Shown in pieces: positions 21,842-34,900 of a DNA stretch of 38,582 bases. The first letter of the stretch is position 1; each line of letters starts with the position of its first letter. The notes beneath the pieces are model-generated. The model made no database searches. It had not been told where the DNA came from and was given only the letters and a program-made list of their open reading frames with translations. This DNA comes from Amphimedon queenslandica (lineage: Eukaryota > Porifera > Demospongiae > Haplosclerida > Niphatidae), in assembly GCF_000090795.2 (NCBI RefSeq), contig NW_003546858.1, forward strand, positions 1 through 38,582, given 5' to 3'. A program made the position numbers and the translations under genes.

Positions 21842-24514
21842 TAGACGTAGATGTAAGTGTATTGATTAAAAGTTATCACTTGTTATATAAATTGATAGAT
21901 GTACATGAAATAAGTAATAATTATATTTTTTGTAGACGTTATGGCTTTGGAAGATCAGTTCCAACACAAAAAGTAAAAGAAAAACAATTTTTTCATTAAC
22001 ATTTTTCATTATTTATTTCTACACGCTCTTATTTTAATTCCTAGTCTGACGATGATAAGAGGAAAGCTGTAGCAGGTGCTCTTGGTGGGGGAGAAGCTGA
22101 GGGGGACAAGAGTGAGAGACAGAGAGAGGAGGAGGAGAAGAGAATAAAGGCACTCATGAAGGGAATGGCATCAGCTGGAACTGATGATGTCAGTATATAC
22201 ATGTACTTGAGTAGAACATCTATTAATGGACACTTTCTGTAGCAGACACCTTCATTTAATATTTACATGTACATGTAGCACCTAATGTACCAATTATGCA
22301 CATTTTTTACTCTAAAATAGCCTCCTACATGTACATGTACATGTACATTTACATTGTATGTACAGGGTCTCAGGCCAAATTTTGCCAAAATTGAAAAAGA
22401 GAGAATTTTTCACTTTTATATTTTTCCTGATACATATACATGTACTTACGTTGTACAGAAAGTATTATTTCTTTCCTTCTCACTCTCTCTCTCTCTCTCT
22501 CTCCATTTTTCTCTTTCTCCAGATCCTCTCCAGTGCTATGGTTGGTTCTATTGTTGGTATGCAATCATCAGAAATATTGCAAGTTGCCTCTGAATACGAA
22601 GTTAAAGTATGTGTGTATACATGTACATTAATGCATAATGAACTTACTGTAAATGTCTCTCTCAGATGAGAGGGTTTAGTAAACTACATGCACAAAAATA
22701 CTGTATATTATGTTCTATTATTTATCTGTCTATTTTTAACTGAGACACACATGAAATGTCATGAATGTAACATGTATACTGTATATATGTATTTTTATTA
22801 ATAGCTTAGTTATAATGGTGAAAAAAAACTTACTGTAAATGTAAATGTACAAATGTATGTAATTCTTCTTTCTCTTTCACGTCACACTTTCTGTGTCTAT
22901 TCTGTCTCTTATTTGTCCATTGTCTTTTCCCCATGTACATGTATACCTACTTAACATGTATAGTTAATGTATAGTTAATTTCCTACCCTCCTCCCATCTC
23001 TCTCTCTCTTTCCCCTTCCACTTTAAATTTTTTCTTTTTACCAATTCCTCTTCTTTCTTTCCCCTCCCTCCCTCCGTCTCTCCCTTAGCGTGCTGATTTA
23101 GAGTCTGCTCAACCATCAGAGAAGGTCTTGGGTGCTCAGTCTCACCTTCGTCTTGTGACTGGACTACAGAAACAAATTGCCTCCTTTGAAAAGAAATGCT
23201 CCGAGGTGAGACATGCCCACCATCGCTAATTAACCACACCCACATTAATTTGACCACACCCTCATAGGTTCAAGCTAAACATGATGAGTTGTATTCTGAG
23301 TATACTGAGGCTCAAGAGGAACTGGCAGAGGTGGGTGTAGTTTTGTTGTTATGGTAACACGTGACGTTGAGTACATGTACATGTACACGTGTGTAGGTTA
23401 TTAAGAGGAAGGAAAGGATAGCTAGAGAAATGGAGAAACTTAACGAAATGGAAAATGAAGAGAATGCAGAGTAAGGGAGGAAGGGAGTGGCATGGACGTT
23501 GCATATTTTTAACTTTTATCGTGTGAATTTGTGTATATTTGGGTGGGGCAAGAATAATTCAATCTGCCATTGATCTACATGTACATATAATGTGTGTAGA
23601 TACATTTATTCTTGCTGTTAGTGATTAACTGTTATTAGAGTATTGAATCAGTTGAGGTCACTCGTATCTATGAATGAGAGCTTGAAGAAACAAGAAACAC
23701 AATTCAAAGCACACTGTAAAGTAAGTTAATAACTATTGATAACTATTAATAACTACTAATAATTATTAATAAATATTAATAATCATTAATAACTATCAAT
23801 AACTAGGAAGAGAAGGAGAGGTTAAGTGGTCTCATAGCTCAGTTGAAGCATGGAGATGATGAGAGTGAAGACTCTGTAAGTTAATCAATCAATGACAGAC
23901 ACAAATCACATCATATTCTATACTGTGTTGATACTGAAAAATTTTGTCCACTTAAAATTTTTGCAAATTCTTTATCATAATATAAAATAACTGTATATGG
24001 GCATGGTTTTTTGGAAAAATTTTTCTCAAATTTTGTGTTTCTAAATTTTGCTGTAAATTATGCAATATGTGCATGTACATGTATTTCATATTCACATGGC
24101 TATCACATGTATACTGGTTACTGTAGGAGAGGGTAACTTCACTAAAGACTCTTCTTCAAACTGACCAAGAGAAACTACAGAAAATTAGAACTTTACTGGT
24201 AAGTGTGATTTATATTAAATACACATGTACATGTTTTATTGTATATAATGTTTCATAATTCTACATGTACTGTGTCTTTGCATATGTACATATACATGTA
24301 CTTGCAGTTAAGTTTCAGTGTAGAGATTTAGTTTTATTTTCATAATTATTATTATTTTGTTAGGCTCGCAAGAATAGGGAGATAGCTCAGTTGCAGAGGA
24401 AGATTGATGAAATACCTTCAAGAGCTGAACTGACTCAATATCAAAGGAGATTCATTGAACTATACAGTCAAGGTACAGCATTTGTTAAGCATAAAAGTTA
24501 TGACCATTTTTAAA

Positions 24515-25560
24515 ATTTGGTAATGTTTTAAAAATACCCAAGGCTATTAGTATAACACGGTAGCGTTACTAAGTAGGATTCACCCCCAAACAAAATGGCT
24601 GCCTTGACTTTTGCAGCCTTGCTATACCGGGAAAATGAGCTCCTGTGCTTACCAGACTTCTTAGAGGACCTTATCTTAATAGCCCATGGTTTTTTCAGAA
24701 AAATGGCTCTGAAATCACCCCAAATTTTATTACATTGTCTAATACATATTGATGTCCTTATGCTGTGTAGAAAGTTTGAGCTGATTCAGACTTTAAATTT
24801 TCAAGTTACGGCCATTTTAAGAATATACCAAAATTTTGCTATAGCCCATGGTTTTTTCTGAAAAATGGCTGTGAAATCACCCCAAATTTTATTACATTGT
24901 CTAATACTAGTTGATGTTTTTATGCTGTGTAGAAAGTTTGAGCTGATACCGACTTCAATTTTTCAAGTTACAGCCATTTTAAGAAAATGTCAAAATTTTG
25001 AAAAATACCCAAGGCTATATATAGCCCATGGTTTTTTCTGAAAAATGGCTCCAAAATCACCCCAAATTTTTATTACATTTTCTGATACATATTGATGTCC
25101 TTTTGCTTTGTAGAAGTTTGAGCTGATTCCGACTTCAATTTTTCAAGTTACGGCCATTTTAAGAATATACCAAAATTTTGAAAAATACCCAAGGCTATAG
25201 CCCATGGTTTTTTGTGAAAAATGGCTCCGAAATCACCCCAAATTTTTATTACATTTTCTGATACATATTGATGTTTTTATGCTGTGTAGAAAGTTTGAGC
25301 TGATTCCGCCTTCAATTTTTCAAGTTCAGCCTTCAATTTTTCAAGTTACAGTCATTTAAAAAACAGCCATTTTCTGAAAAATACCCAAGGCTGCAGCCAT
25401 GTTTTTTTTCTAAAAAAATGGCTCCGAAGTCACCCTCAATTTTTATCACATTTTCTATTACATATTGATGTCCTTATGCTATGTAGAAAGTTTGAGCTGA
25501 TTCCGACAAATAATTTTTGACTTATGAGCATTTTAAGCAATTTTTTTAAAACCAAAGGCC
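24515..25560 (+). repeat. About 175-bp tandem repeat array in intron 17'
   Basis: The counterpart of 11040-11865, with about five units and an extra partial duplication (CTTCAATTTTTCAAGTT twice near 25310-25345). Head and tail sequences match the copy-1 array, so the two differ mainly in unit number. Confidence 0.85.
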
Positions 25561-26326
25561 CATATGGCATTCGACCACATTCATATTACTATGCTCCAAT
25601 GCTTCTCTCCTTTTGTTCTCTTCTCACAGTGTCCTCCATGTTAACTGAAACTAAACAATACTTTACACTTTACAATACACTTGAGGATCAGAAAGCTTAC
25701 ATGGAGAAAGAAGTAATAATAATTATTATAACAATTAGATGTATGTACACTTTAAATCTTATTAGGTTGGAATATTGACTTCAATTCATGAGAAATTTGA
25801 TTTGTAAGATCATTCATAATCATTATTATTTTACCTTTCATTTTCATTTCATTATTTTAATCTTTCATTTTCTTATTTATGTTATACAGTAATCTCTTTT
25901 TCTCTTTCATCCTCTCTTCTTATCATTATTATTCTTTCTATTTCTTCCTTATTTATTGTCATTTTCCTTTCCTTTCTCTTTCCACTAGAGCAATGAGTTC
26001 TGATAAGAATAAGGAGTTGTTCTTACAGCAAGTCCAGCAGATATTGGACGGTATCAAGCAAGACAAGGAGCAGTTGGGTCAGAGATGTGTCGAGGAGAGG
26101 AAAGAGAAAGATCGACTGACAACCATCCATCTTGATCTCATTGACAAGCAAAGGAAGTATTACAAAACTGTTAAAGACTTTCAAGAAGTAAGAGAAAAAG
26201 AGAAGGATATAGTTACTCTTTTTTAATTCTACCTCTCTATGTGTCTCCTTATTTCTTTTCTTTCTTTTCTAGGAGTGTCGCAAAAATGAAACGCTGTTGT
26301 CAAAAATTAAAACTAAAAATCGCTAG

Positions 26327-26827
26327 ACCTCGTGATAATTTAAGGGCTAGAAATACAATATAAAATTGCTGTTGTGTGTTACTTTAGTTATTGATAAAGT
26401 TTGTGTCAATTGAATATTTTTAAACGAACATCCTGCTTCAGCTCTCCCTACATGTATACTTACTTCAGTTTGGCAGTTTAGTAATTATGGATATTCTGAG
26501 GTATGCAGTGAAAAGATCATATGTTTGCAAAAAATATAAATATCAGACACTGCTACAGATTTAGTTTTTTAAATACAATTACAAATAAAATTACGTTTCT
26601 TTAAAAGTTAAAACTATTATCATGTATTATGATAATTAGACTATATTTAATGTCCATATATATCTAGATACTGTCTATCAAAAGATGCTAGAGTATACAG
26701 TGTGTGTATAATGTATCTAATCTCACAATAGCAGCTATATAAAAACTCAGTCAGGCCTGCCTGACTGAGTGACTATACTAAAAACTACATGTATGTTCAA
26801 AAGCAGCAAAAATCTAACTTTTAAAGT
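26327..26827. other. Convergent intergenic region with a short hairpin
   Basis: Between the stop codons of CCDC93 copy 2 and the NTPase gene. It holds a 12-base-stem palindrome with a 2-base loop at 26745-26770 (ACTCAGTCAGGC arm). A stretch near 26345-26400 resembles 31585-31645 (AGAAATACA-GTAAAATTGCT), which suggests shared repeat or duplicated flank. No gene is seen. Confidence 0.5.
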
Positions 26828-29800
26828 TTAACTTAAAGCCTCTGGATCAAAATACACATCCAGGTTTTTTGACATTTTGATGTACTCTGTGATCAATTTC
26901 TTCTCTTCATCTTCACTTTCACAGGATTGAGAAACTTGCCTTCCTACCTCAAAAATCTTTCTGGCCAGTTGTCGTCTGGGCTCTTGAGTATCTCTTTTGC
27001 TCTCATACCATGACAGAATGATTCTATTTATGGTAATGTCATCAGCTTTGAGATCTTTAACATCATCAGTGCCGTTAAAAGCTTTTATAATGGCATGTAA
27101 ATGAACCGGTGCATTTTTGGAAGCAAATGAAGCAATCTTAGCTGCTACTTCAGCTATTTCCTTTCCCTTTACCTGTGTCAAACCTATCATAAAATGATTA
27201 ATTTATACCAGCCAAAATATAAATTATAAAAATTTTACCTTCAGTTGACTGAAAGCAATCTTTCACAGGATGCTACAAAAATATATTTTATTATTATTGA
27301 TTTAAGTGAAGACACAAACTTACCTCCTTCAATGTTTTATTCCAAACCTGTAGAAGTTTAACATCATCACCGGTGGCAGCTTCATTGCATTTAGGGCAGA
27401 GCTTGTCATCAGGCAGTATGTGATAGTGACATGAAGGGATGTATTGGAATTTTGAGGGATCATTCTTTGCGCACACTTTGATAAACTTGTAGTTGACAGC
27501 AGTAATGCCACGGCTTATAGCACTTTCAGCAATCATTTCGTATGCTTGAACAATTTTGGAGCATATACGTTCATCTGGTTTGCTTAACGTGAGTCTAATA
27601 GCTGGGCTATGTGAGACTAATGTGACAGTAATGCCTGTAGCAGGATCCATGATGATGGTTTTGTTTGGCTTTTTTGAAGGAATTAGCTTAGACTCTGGCA
27701 ACAATTGTAGAAAATATTTTGTGAAAGCAACTTGCTTGAAAACATGAGGCGTATTGATACTAGTAACAATATGAATGGAACGAAAATTAGGAGTAGCATC
27801 TGGATCAGCAATACGAGTGAGAGGAACATAATAGAATAAATCATCATTAAAAAGCCCGTGCTCATCTTCCTTCAACTCAACGCTATGCTTTGTTAGCCGT
27901 ATTGCTAAAGTGAGGGAAACAAGGGCATCCATGTAAGCGAAATAATGCCCATTGAATAGATGTAAGCATGCTGTTTCTGGAACAATACCAAATTCTATTG
28001 TTCGAAACTTTCGAAGAATTTCCTTGCTTGGATTTAATAATGATCCTAGATCATTCAAAAACCCTATTGGCTTCACAATAACATATTGGTAATTAGAGTT
28101 AATCAGGCTCAGATCCAGGATGCTACCAAAAGACATGTAAAATTTACAAAACTTTTGCAGCGACTCCTCATCTATATTGCATTTTTCTGCCATTGCTTGG
28201 AGGTCACATCGAGATATAACCTTCCAATCAAATCGATAAAACAAAGTGCGAAGAAAGATCCAGGCAATGGGAATATCTTCAAATGGTTTTTCGCTGATAA
28301 TACGCTGGAACTTTTGTTGAAGCCCTTGCAGATCATCATGAGTATGCAAATTGAGTGTTTTAATTTTTTCATTTAAAAGTGACAAAATTCCTACTTGGTC
28401 TGCTACTGGCCGTATACCATCTTCCAAATTTTTTACTTTCTCAGTAAGCTCTTCAGATCTACATTGAACATCATGTGTAGCAAACATGGTACAAACTCTT
28501 TTTCTAATGCCTTCCTTATCTTCACTCATTTTACATAAACGTAGCAAATAGTGAAGATGAGGTCTCCATTGCATGAGCATTGTAAGATTTTGTCTGCTTC
28601 CTTTTTTATCTGTATCTGGTGGTTTTGCAAGGTTTTGAGAATCTCGGTTTAGATCAAGAAAGAGCCACATGTGATGATTGTAGAGATGACCTTGTAGTGC
28701 AGCTAAAAAGTGGCGTACAGACTCAGTAAATGTGACATCCCAAATATTGATGAGAGCGATTCCTTCTGGAAGAGACTCTATCAAGAACTGACTCTGAGCT
28801 TTGCTTTTGCTATCACTATCAGTGTCAGAATGCTCCAAATTTTTCACAATAAAAGCTTGCTGAGAGAGAAATTGATAAATGAAGCAAAGGTGCTCATCCA
28901 AATCTGGTTGCTCAAACTCATAAACATCTGAACACAACACTTGACTGGGGTCATGAAAACGAGGCAACTTTCCTTTTGATAATAATTTTTTTTTAAAGGC
29001 AGAAAGTATTACTGGTGCAAAGCAAGACTCTGTTGTAAATTCATTAATAATAGGCTCTTTTAGCACACTCAAACTTGCAGCTACCATTTCATAGAATGCA
29101 ATTCCCTCAGCTTTTGGCTGTTTTAGTGCACTTCTAACCTGTCGAAAAACGCTTTCTTTTACATTTCCACGAACGCAATTAACGGCGGTTGTTTTTCCAC
29201 TATCTGGTAAGCCATTAAATGAAAGTACAATTGGCTTAACTTTTGCTTTCAAATCTAAATTTGTGATACACTCTTTTAAATAGCTTGGAGTAACAAGTAA
29301 ATCTATATAAATGCAAAATAAGAACTTGCTTAAATTATATATCTATATAGCATTATTGTAATCCCATCTGAGTTTGACCGGAAATGGAAGCAGCCGCTTG
29401 GAATTTGAAAAATGTAGTTTACGTCACTGATGATTCTTATATAATGATATTCATAAAAGCATGGCCGATATTTTACAGCTACGTGGTTGGCCTGTGTTTC
29501 CATAGGCGGCTACAGAATCTTAAATTAACCAGGGCTTATTAGTTATTCATAAGAATTGGGGGTGTGGTCAATTAATAAAATGACAAAAAAATCATTATGA
29601 TAGCTCACAAAAGCCAATTACCACACTAAAATAACTGTAAAGTGGAGCTGATCATTAGTGTAGACAGTTGTGGCTATAAAAAATGAATTCTAGTGATGAT
29701 CTCACTCCTAATAATAACAAAACACACCCTTTGGGTGTGGTTTTGGTTGAAAACTACCAGGGCAAAGCCCTGGCTTGCCCGGGCCTATAGCCGCCTATGT

Positions 29801-30443
29801 GTGTTTCACTCTTAAAATGGCTTTTGTTTGTTCTGATAAGCAGTACAATAGCTGCTGGAGTCAAATAGTCTTCATAAAGACCATAATTATCAGAATATCT
29901 CGCTCTGTTAGCTTTTTAAAAGAAGAATAATCAGTTTGGGCGCTACCAAAATCACAAATGCGGTCTTGTAAACTATGACGCAGACAAATTGTCATAAGAC
30001 GTTATTGGTATGCCGTTGGGTTTATAGGGAGAACCCGGTTTTCAGGGTTCCCAAGGGCTGAGAGACCCAAGACCTGAGATCCTGTGATGGCATTGGGCGA
30101 CTAAGAACCTGTGAAAGTTTTATCTTTATCCTACATTCCAATAAAAAGTTATTCCAGTTTTTCTCGGGTCAAACTCAGGTTGGGATATAATACCGTATAC
30201 ATCATGCATGTAGATAAATTTACCTTCTAAAGTAGAATCCATTTTTCTGGAGATATTTTTAGCACCAGATTGTTCTGGTAGTGGCAACCCGATTGATTTA
30301 AATCCAGTTACTAATTCACTGAAACTCTCCTTGTCCCTCAAATCTTTTATTGACTCTCTTGACTCCTCTGATGATGATCCATCCTGTGATTCATTTTTGT
30401 CTTCTTCCAATAAATTTTGATGTGATCCACTTAAACCAGCCAT
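26828..30443 (-). CDS. ROCO-like P-loop NTPase with helical tail (862 aa)
   Basis: Four exons: 30443-30224, 29302-27324, 27272-27239 and 27183-26828. All phases fit. The ATG at 30443 starts MAGLSGSHQ, followed by an acidic, serine-rich region. Residues 104-111 form a Walker A motif (GLPDSGKT). A strand ending in WD (LINIWD) and an MWLFLDLNRD strand follow in Ras-like order, but the glycine of G3 and a clear NKxD are not seen. Next is a winged-helix-like segment (IPIAWIFLRTLF ... VIVKPIGFLNDL) resembling the COR domain of ROCO proteins, then a CHYHILPDDKLCPKC zinc-binding-like stretch. The last 120 residues are helical, with RRQLARKIFEVGRQ recalling a Death-domain end. ROCO/STAND-like proteins act as nucleotide switches in signalling. 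The gene call is firm, while the domain names are inference. The frame at 29252 is not a start. Confidence 0.8.
29501..29799. mobile_element. hAT-like MITE upstream of NTPase exon 2
   Basis: A 299-base element with ends CATAGGCGGCTACAG and CTATAGCCGCCTATG, flanked by exact 8-bp duplications TGTGTTTC (29493-29500 and 29800-29807). It lies in intron 1 of the NTPase gene and belongs to the same family as 21421-21675 (shared GGCGG ends and a GGTGTGGT interior). Confidence 0.9.
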
Positions 30444-31900
30444 TTTGAAAAAATAATGTAGATCTAGATCTAACCTGGGTGGCAGGGCTAGGTAAACTGG
30501 CAAAATAGTGTTGCCTATTATGGTTTTAGGTACTGCCCCGAATTCCACACTACTACACTATGAGGCCCATAGCCAGGGGGGGTGATTGGGGTGACATGTC
30601 ACCCCCCTTTTGAGTTAGTACCTTTGTTTGCTTAAATCAAACATGTATTTTGGTATTTCATGTGCATTCAGGCCTACTTGTCACCCCCCATTTTATGTAA
30701 CTCATACTTCGTCACCCCCCTTTTTGTAACCCTGGCTACGGGCCTGTAATATGCTTTGAAATGAAATCCAATTATACTCATTATTATGCTCATATTTTAA
30801 GCTACTCAATTATCAACTATCAAGTTACATACACATGTAGTCTATATACATGTATCTGTATATAATTGTAATTATTATAATAGCCACAATCTGAAAATGT
30901 TTCAAGTGACTTTGAGTCACTGGAAAATAAAATAGTCTAAGCCTCAGTCTAAGCAAGTGTCTATATATACTCTTGGTCTAAGTCATTGGATTCGCCACAC
31001 TTGCATAGGCAGGTACTAAGCAGTTGAGTTGTTGCATAGAATACTTGTACTACCACGGTACCACCTGCCATATTGAAACTCATGTAGGGGCCAGAAATTT
31101 TGACCCATTATGCTCCAATCATACCTGTTTGCAATATAATGGTGGGTGTTTAATGGCATATAACACCCGTGAGAAAAGTGGTTGAAGGTGTAGCCCGAGA
31201 CCACTTTTCTCAAGGGTGTTATAGGCCTATAACATCCGCCAGACAGGTAGATACAGACTTCATTGGTTTACTTGTCAAACCACTTTGTCAAAACAAGTAA
31301 TAACAGTACTACATAAACTTGTTAATCACATGACTCTCATCGTTCTAGTATATAGCAGGAATTGGGTCAAGCAACCTGCAAAGCTAGCTCTGTATAAAAA
31401 CATGCACATTATACCATCTAAGTTAGCAAAAAGTAATCATTATCATAATCAAAGCATGCATCCATAATTTAGTCAATTAGAATAATTATGCTAGCAACCC
31501 ATGCAGTATCAATAGTTAATAAGGTATCAGAAGGTCACTCTCAACAGTCAGCAAGTCACAAGACCTCAAAATAATTCAAGAAATAGAAATACAGCGTAAA
31601 ATTGCTATTATTGTTCTTGACTAATGCGTGTTAGTGTTACTTAGTTATAGATGAAAATTAAGAAGTGCACGTGGATCACATTGTCTTTTCAGACTTTTGA
31701 CTGTCAAATAAAATATCTACTAATTGCAAAACCAAAAATGAGCGTACAAAATCAGTTATGTCTAGATAGCAATACAGGGAGTGAAAGGGGACACAAAAAA
31801 TATAAAAGGGCTTAGCATTCTAATTAACTATCTATATAGACATTCCACAAAATAAAATTACATGTAAATGTTCAAAGTTAAAGTTCACTCTTCTTCCCAA
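30444..31900. other. Intergenic region with foldback elements
   Basis: Upstream flank of the NTPase gene and downstream flank of the TRPA-like gene. It contains a MITE (30562-30746) and a 23-base-arm hairpin (31159-31181 against 31201-31223, one mismatch). A 31585-31645 stretch is similar to the flank at 26345-26400. No gene was recognised. Confidence 0.5.
30562..30746. mobile_element. Short MITE with GGCCCRTAGCCAGG ends
   Basis: The ends GAGGCCCATAGCCAGGG and CCCTGGCTACGGGCCTG are inverted repeats. The interior has three GTCACCCCCC blocks. A clean target duplication was not found (ACACTATG left, TAATATGC right). Confidence 0.7.
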
Positions 31901-34900
31901 CTACTTCTGTTGCTGTCCCTCCTTTTCCGGTTCTCTTACTTCTCCTGCTCCTCCTCCTTTTCCTCCTTGTTTTTCATTCTTCATGCTTTTAACAATAGTT
32001 AGCAATTGATCCATTGAACTGCGAAGGTCCTTCACCTCCTGAGATACTGAACAGCGTACTTCGAGACGCAGTTCCTTTATTTCCTCAGACAATTGATTCT
32101 TAACATCAGCAACAGTTTCCTGTAGTAATTGAATAATTAATAATGAAAGATAAAATGCAGATTCATTCTTCATGCAGTCTCACCTGATCAATTGAAACAG
32201 AATTTACAATCTCGTCGATTTTTTGTTTAAAAAAGCTTTGCTGGTTTGGCTTCCTTGCTTCCATAGGTTTGATTAAACTCTTTTTCCATGAGTCCAATGA
32301 CCTCTTAACTCTCTTTGGCAGTCGTGGACTTTGCAGTAACGACCTTAAAAATTCTTCAATAGGCAGAGTAAATTCAACCTACAAGTATTGTAAGCATAAC
32401 ATTGATCAAAAATAACTTGAAGATATTATTAATTCAGTTCCATACCCTCAGGACTAGTCTGTAAGTATCAGCCGATTTCTGTATTTCCTGAGTGTCACCA
32501 ACAGCTAAACCAGTCTATATTGTAAAATAGGTTAGTCATATAGCATTAGTTAATAAAGTACAAACGTACCAAAAGATTAAGGAATAGTATGGGCATTAAG
32601 ACCACAAACACAACTATCAGTGAGAATGCAACCACTGGATACTGTATATCGGGTGAGCTCATTTGATTATTCTGTCTCAATATTGAATCCATATCATACT
32701 CTCCCTCCGTCATTATTACTGTTTTCATAATTGTCCTCCATGGAGTAATGAATGGAGTACGCTGGAGAAAAAGTGATAATGTAAATATTTTAATTTAGCA
32801 AGTCTTACAATTCCAACTATTCCATCTTGAGGATCATAAAACATCATGTAAAATGGAACTGCAAAGGCAAAGATTAATAGCAAGGCGAGGAGGACAACCT
32901 TGACAAAGTTGTTGAAAATTTTGATAAACATGACCACGTATATTCCGACTATTGGTAGCTTCCTTATGGAGAATATTAGTGCAATCCAACTGAGGAATAC
33001 TGCAATCACTCCAACCTGCCACTGCCATGGACGAGTGCAGTAGCACTCACTGCTACGCACTGATGCAAACATTATGGTCAAGATGAATAGTAAGATCTCA
33101 AAGAAGTTAACAGAACTTGTGAAATACTGCAGTCTGAACTGAATCATCTGAAATACTTCCCGCAATATCATGATAGCAGAATAAATTATCAGGCATACAC
33201 TAGCAAATGATATGTATCTCTGATGTACAGGGTTGTCATCTAAATCAGAATAGAATTAAATCAGTGATAGTTACATGTTTATATATTATTATTATTCACA
33301 TACCTGGAGAGCAATCAATAAATGTGTTGGTATCATTTCCAAATACCTCCATACCTATTTGTAGGATATTAGGTGGCTCATATAAACTATTTCATAACTT
33401 ACATGTGGGTGAATTTGGTGAATGAAGAGCGAGAGCAAATGATGTCAATAAAATGACAAACAAAAAGTAAACTGTCAAATTGGAGTAATAGAATTTTCGT
33501 CCAATTTTTCTCCATTTTTTATTAAGAAGAGCAGTGGCAAGTGGATGCTGCAGCAAGTCTGCACTTTGTGAATTAGCCTATCAATGATAATTATAATTGA
33601 TAATAAAGGTATAAACTATTTATGCACTTACAAGAATATTAAGGCAATGATTCTGACTGGAGTATTTTGATCGTTTAGACCATTCTCTATTAACAAAAAT
33701 CACATCATCATCAACAAAGTTAATAATAAGAATGTTTCCTGTATAATGTAACTTTTCAAAAATTCTTTAAAATGCTCATAACTCAGAATTACTCCATTAC
33801 CCCATAAATGGCTCCAAAATTACCCCAAATACTGTTATTGTTATTTTAGTATATTCTTACTGATCAAAATCATCAAGAAACTCATAATTAAAAGTAATCT
33901 CATGATTAGGATGATCCTGTGGTGCTTTTGTCTTGCAACATCTCTCAAAAATAACTTTAGCTACATCTAAAGATACAATACAATAAGCATAGCCACAGTA
34001 TGGAATGCATCTACCTGGCATCTTATTAATGATCCTTCTCAATGGTGTTGTGAATTTTGTTTCAGATTTATTAACAACTTCATCCCTTAAGACATTTTTG
34101 ATGTTGATAGAAATATCATTACTAACAGACGTGGCATCGCTATCAGAACTGTCATCACTGTCATCAGAGCTATCATTGCTTTTATTAGATACATCATCTC
34201 TCTTGTCAGAGGCCACACTAGAACTTCTCTTTCTTTTGCAGCACCATATCCTTTGAATGCCAATGTCATCACTTTCATCCAGAGCAGTAAGATTACGTAG
34301 TGCTTGCTCCCAATGCTTGTCACTTTTCACTATAGCCATTGCAGCATCTCTAAATTGGAGCACAAAAATTGACACCAATAATAATCCATAACTCATAATA
34401 ATTATATTAGCCTCACTTGTGCCCTTTCTCTACAGCAATATCAAGAGGATTAAGACCCTTTTTATCACATTTAGTAAAATCAGCATCATCCTGTGCCAGA
34501 AATAGTTCAATGACTTGCACACGTCCTACTTTACATGCATTATAAAGGATTGTGTTCTATATAAAAATATTAAATAATAATAATAATAATAATCAATAAA
34601 TAAGCCACATACATCGTCTTTATCGGTGACATTGACATCAGCTTTATACTTCAGTAACAGTTCAACTAATTTTATATGCCCTTTGTTGTAGGCAATACCA
34701 AGTGGTGTATTCTAAATAACAGCAATAATAACAGTGATCATAGTGATAGTAATAATAGCTATGTCTCATACTTTTTCTTTGTCAGGGTGATTAATATTAG
34801 CCTCGCCATGCTCCAGTAGCATTTCAACTATTTGTGTGTGTCCTTCTTCACAGGCAATACCAAGTGGTGTTTGCTAATATGATAATTATTATAATTATTA

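Larger units (their letters stand above)
19171..26326 (+). pseudogene. CCDC93: CCDC93 copy 2: 5'-truncated, exon 7 broken, exons 8-21 intact
   Basis: Similarity to copy 1 starts in intron 5 (19171, matching about 6630) and runs to the stop codon. Exons: 6' 19214-19270; 7' 21336-21686, interrupted; 8' 21936-21972; 9' 22045-22188; 10' 22523-22606; 11' 23089-23205; 12' 23268-23330; 13' 23397-23470; 14' 23639-23720; 15' 23807-23875; 16' 24127-24198; 17' 24364-24472; 18' 25630-25712; 19' 25766-25803; 20' 25989-26187; 21' 26273-26326. Exons 1-5, with most of the CH-like domain, are absent. Exon 7' has a 10-base deletion (frameshift) and a 255-base transposon. All of exons 8'-21' keep length, phase and splice sites. 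By hand count they show about 35 synonymous and only three or four amino-acid differences. It is called a pseudogene for the 5' damage, but a truncated coiled-coil product or a misplaced second haplotype is possible. Confidence 0.85.

Noticed and set aside
22354..22669. Several overlapping 60-100-codon ORFs, with counterparts at 7595-7909
   Set aside because: They run through CT-rich intron into CCDC93 exon 10. Only the exon part (22523-22606 or 7796-7879) is coding.
27329..28372. Shadow ORFs in other frames of the NTPase gene
   Set aside because: The long 643-codon frame with a P-loop and matched splice phases explains the region.
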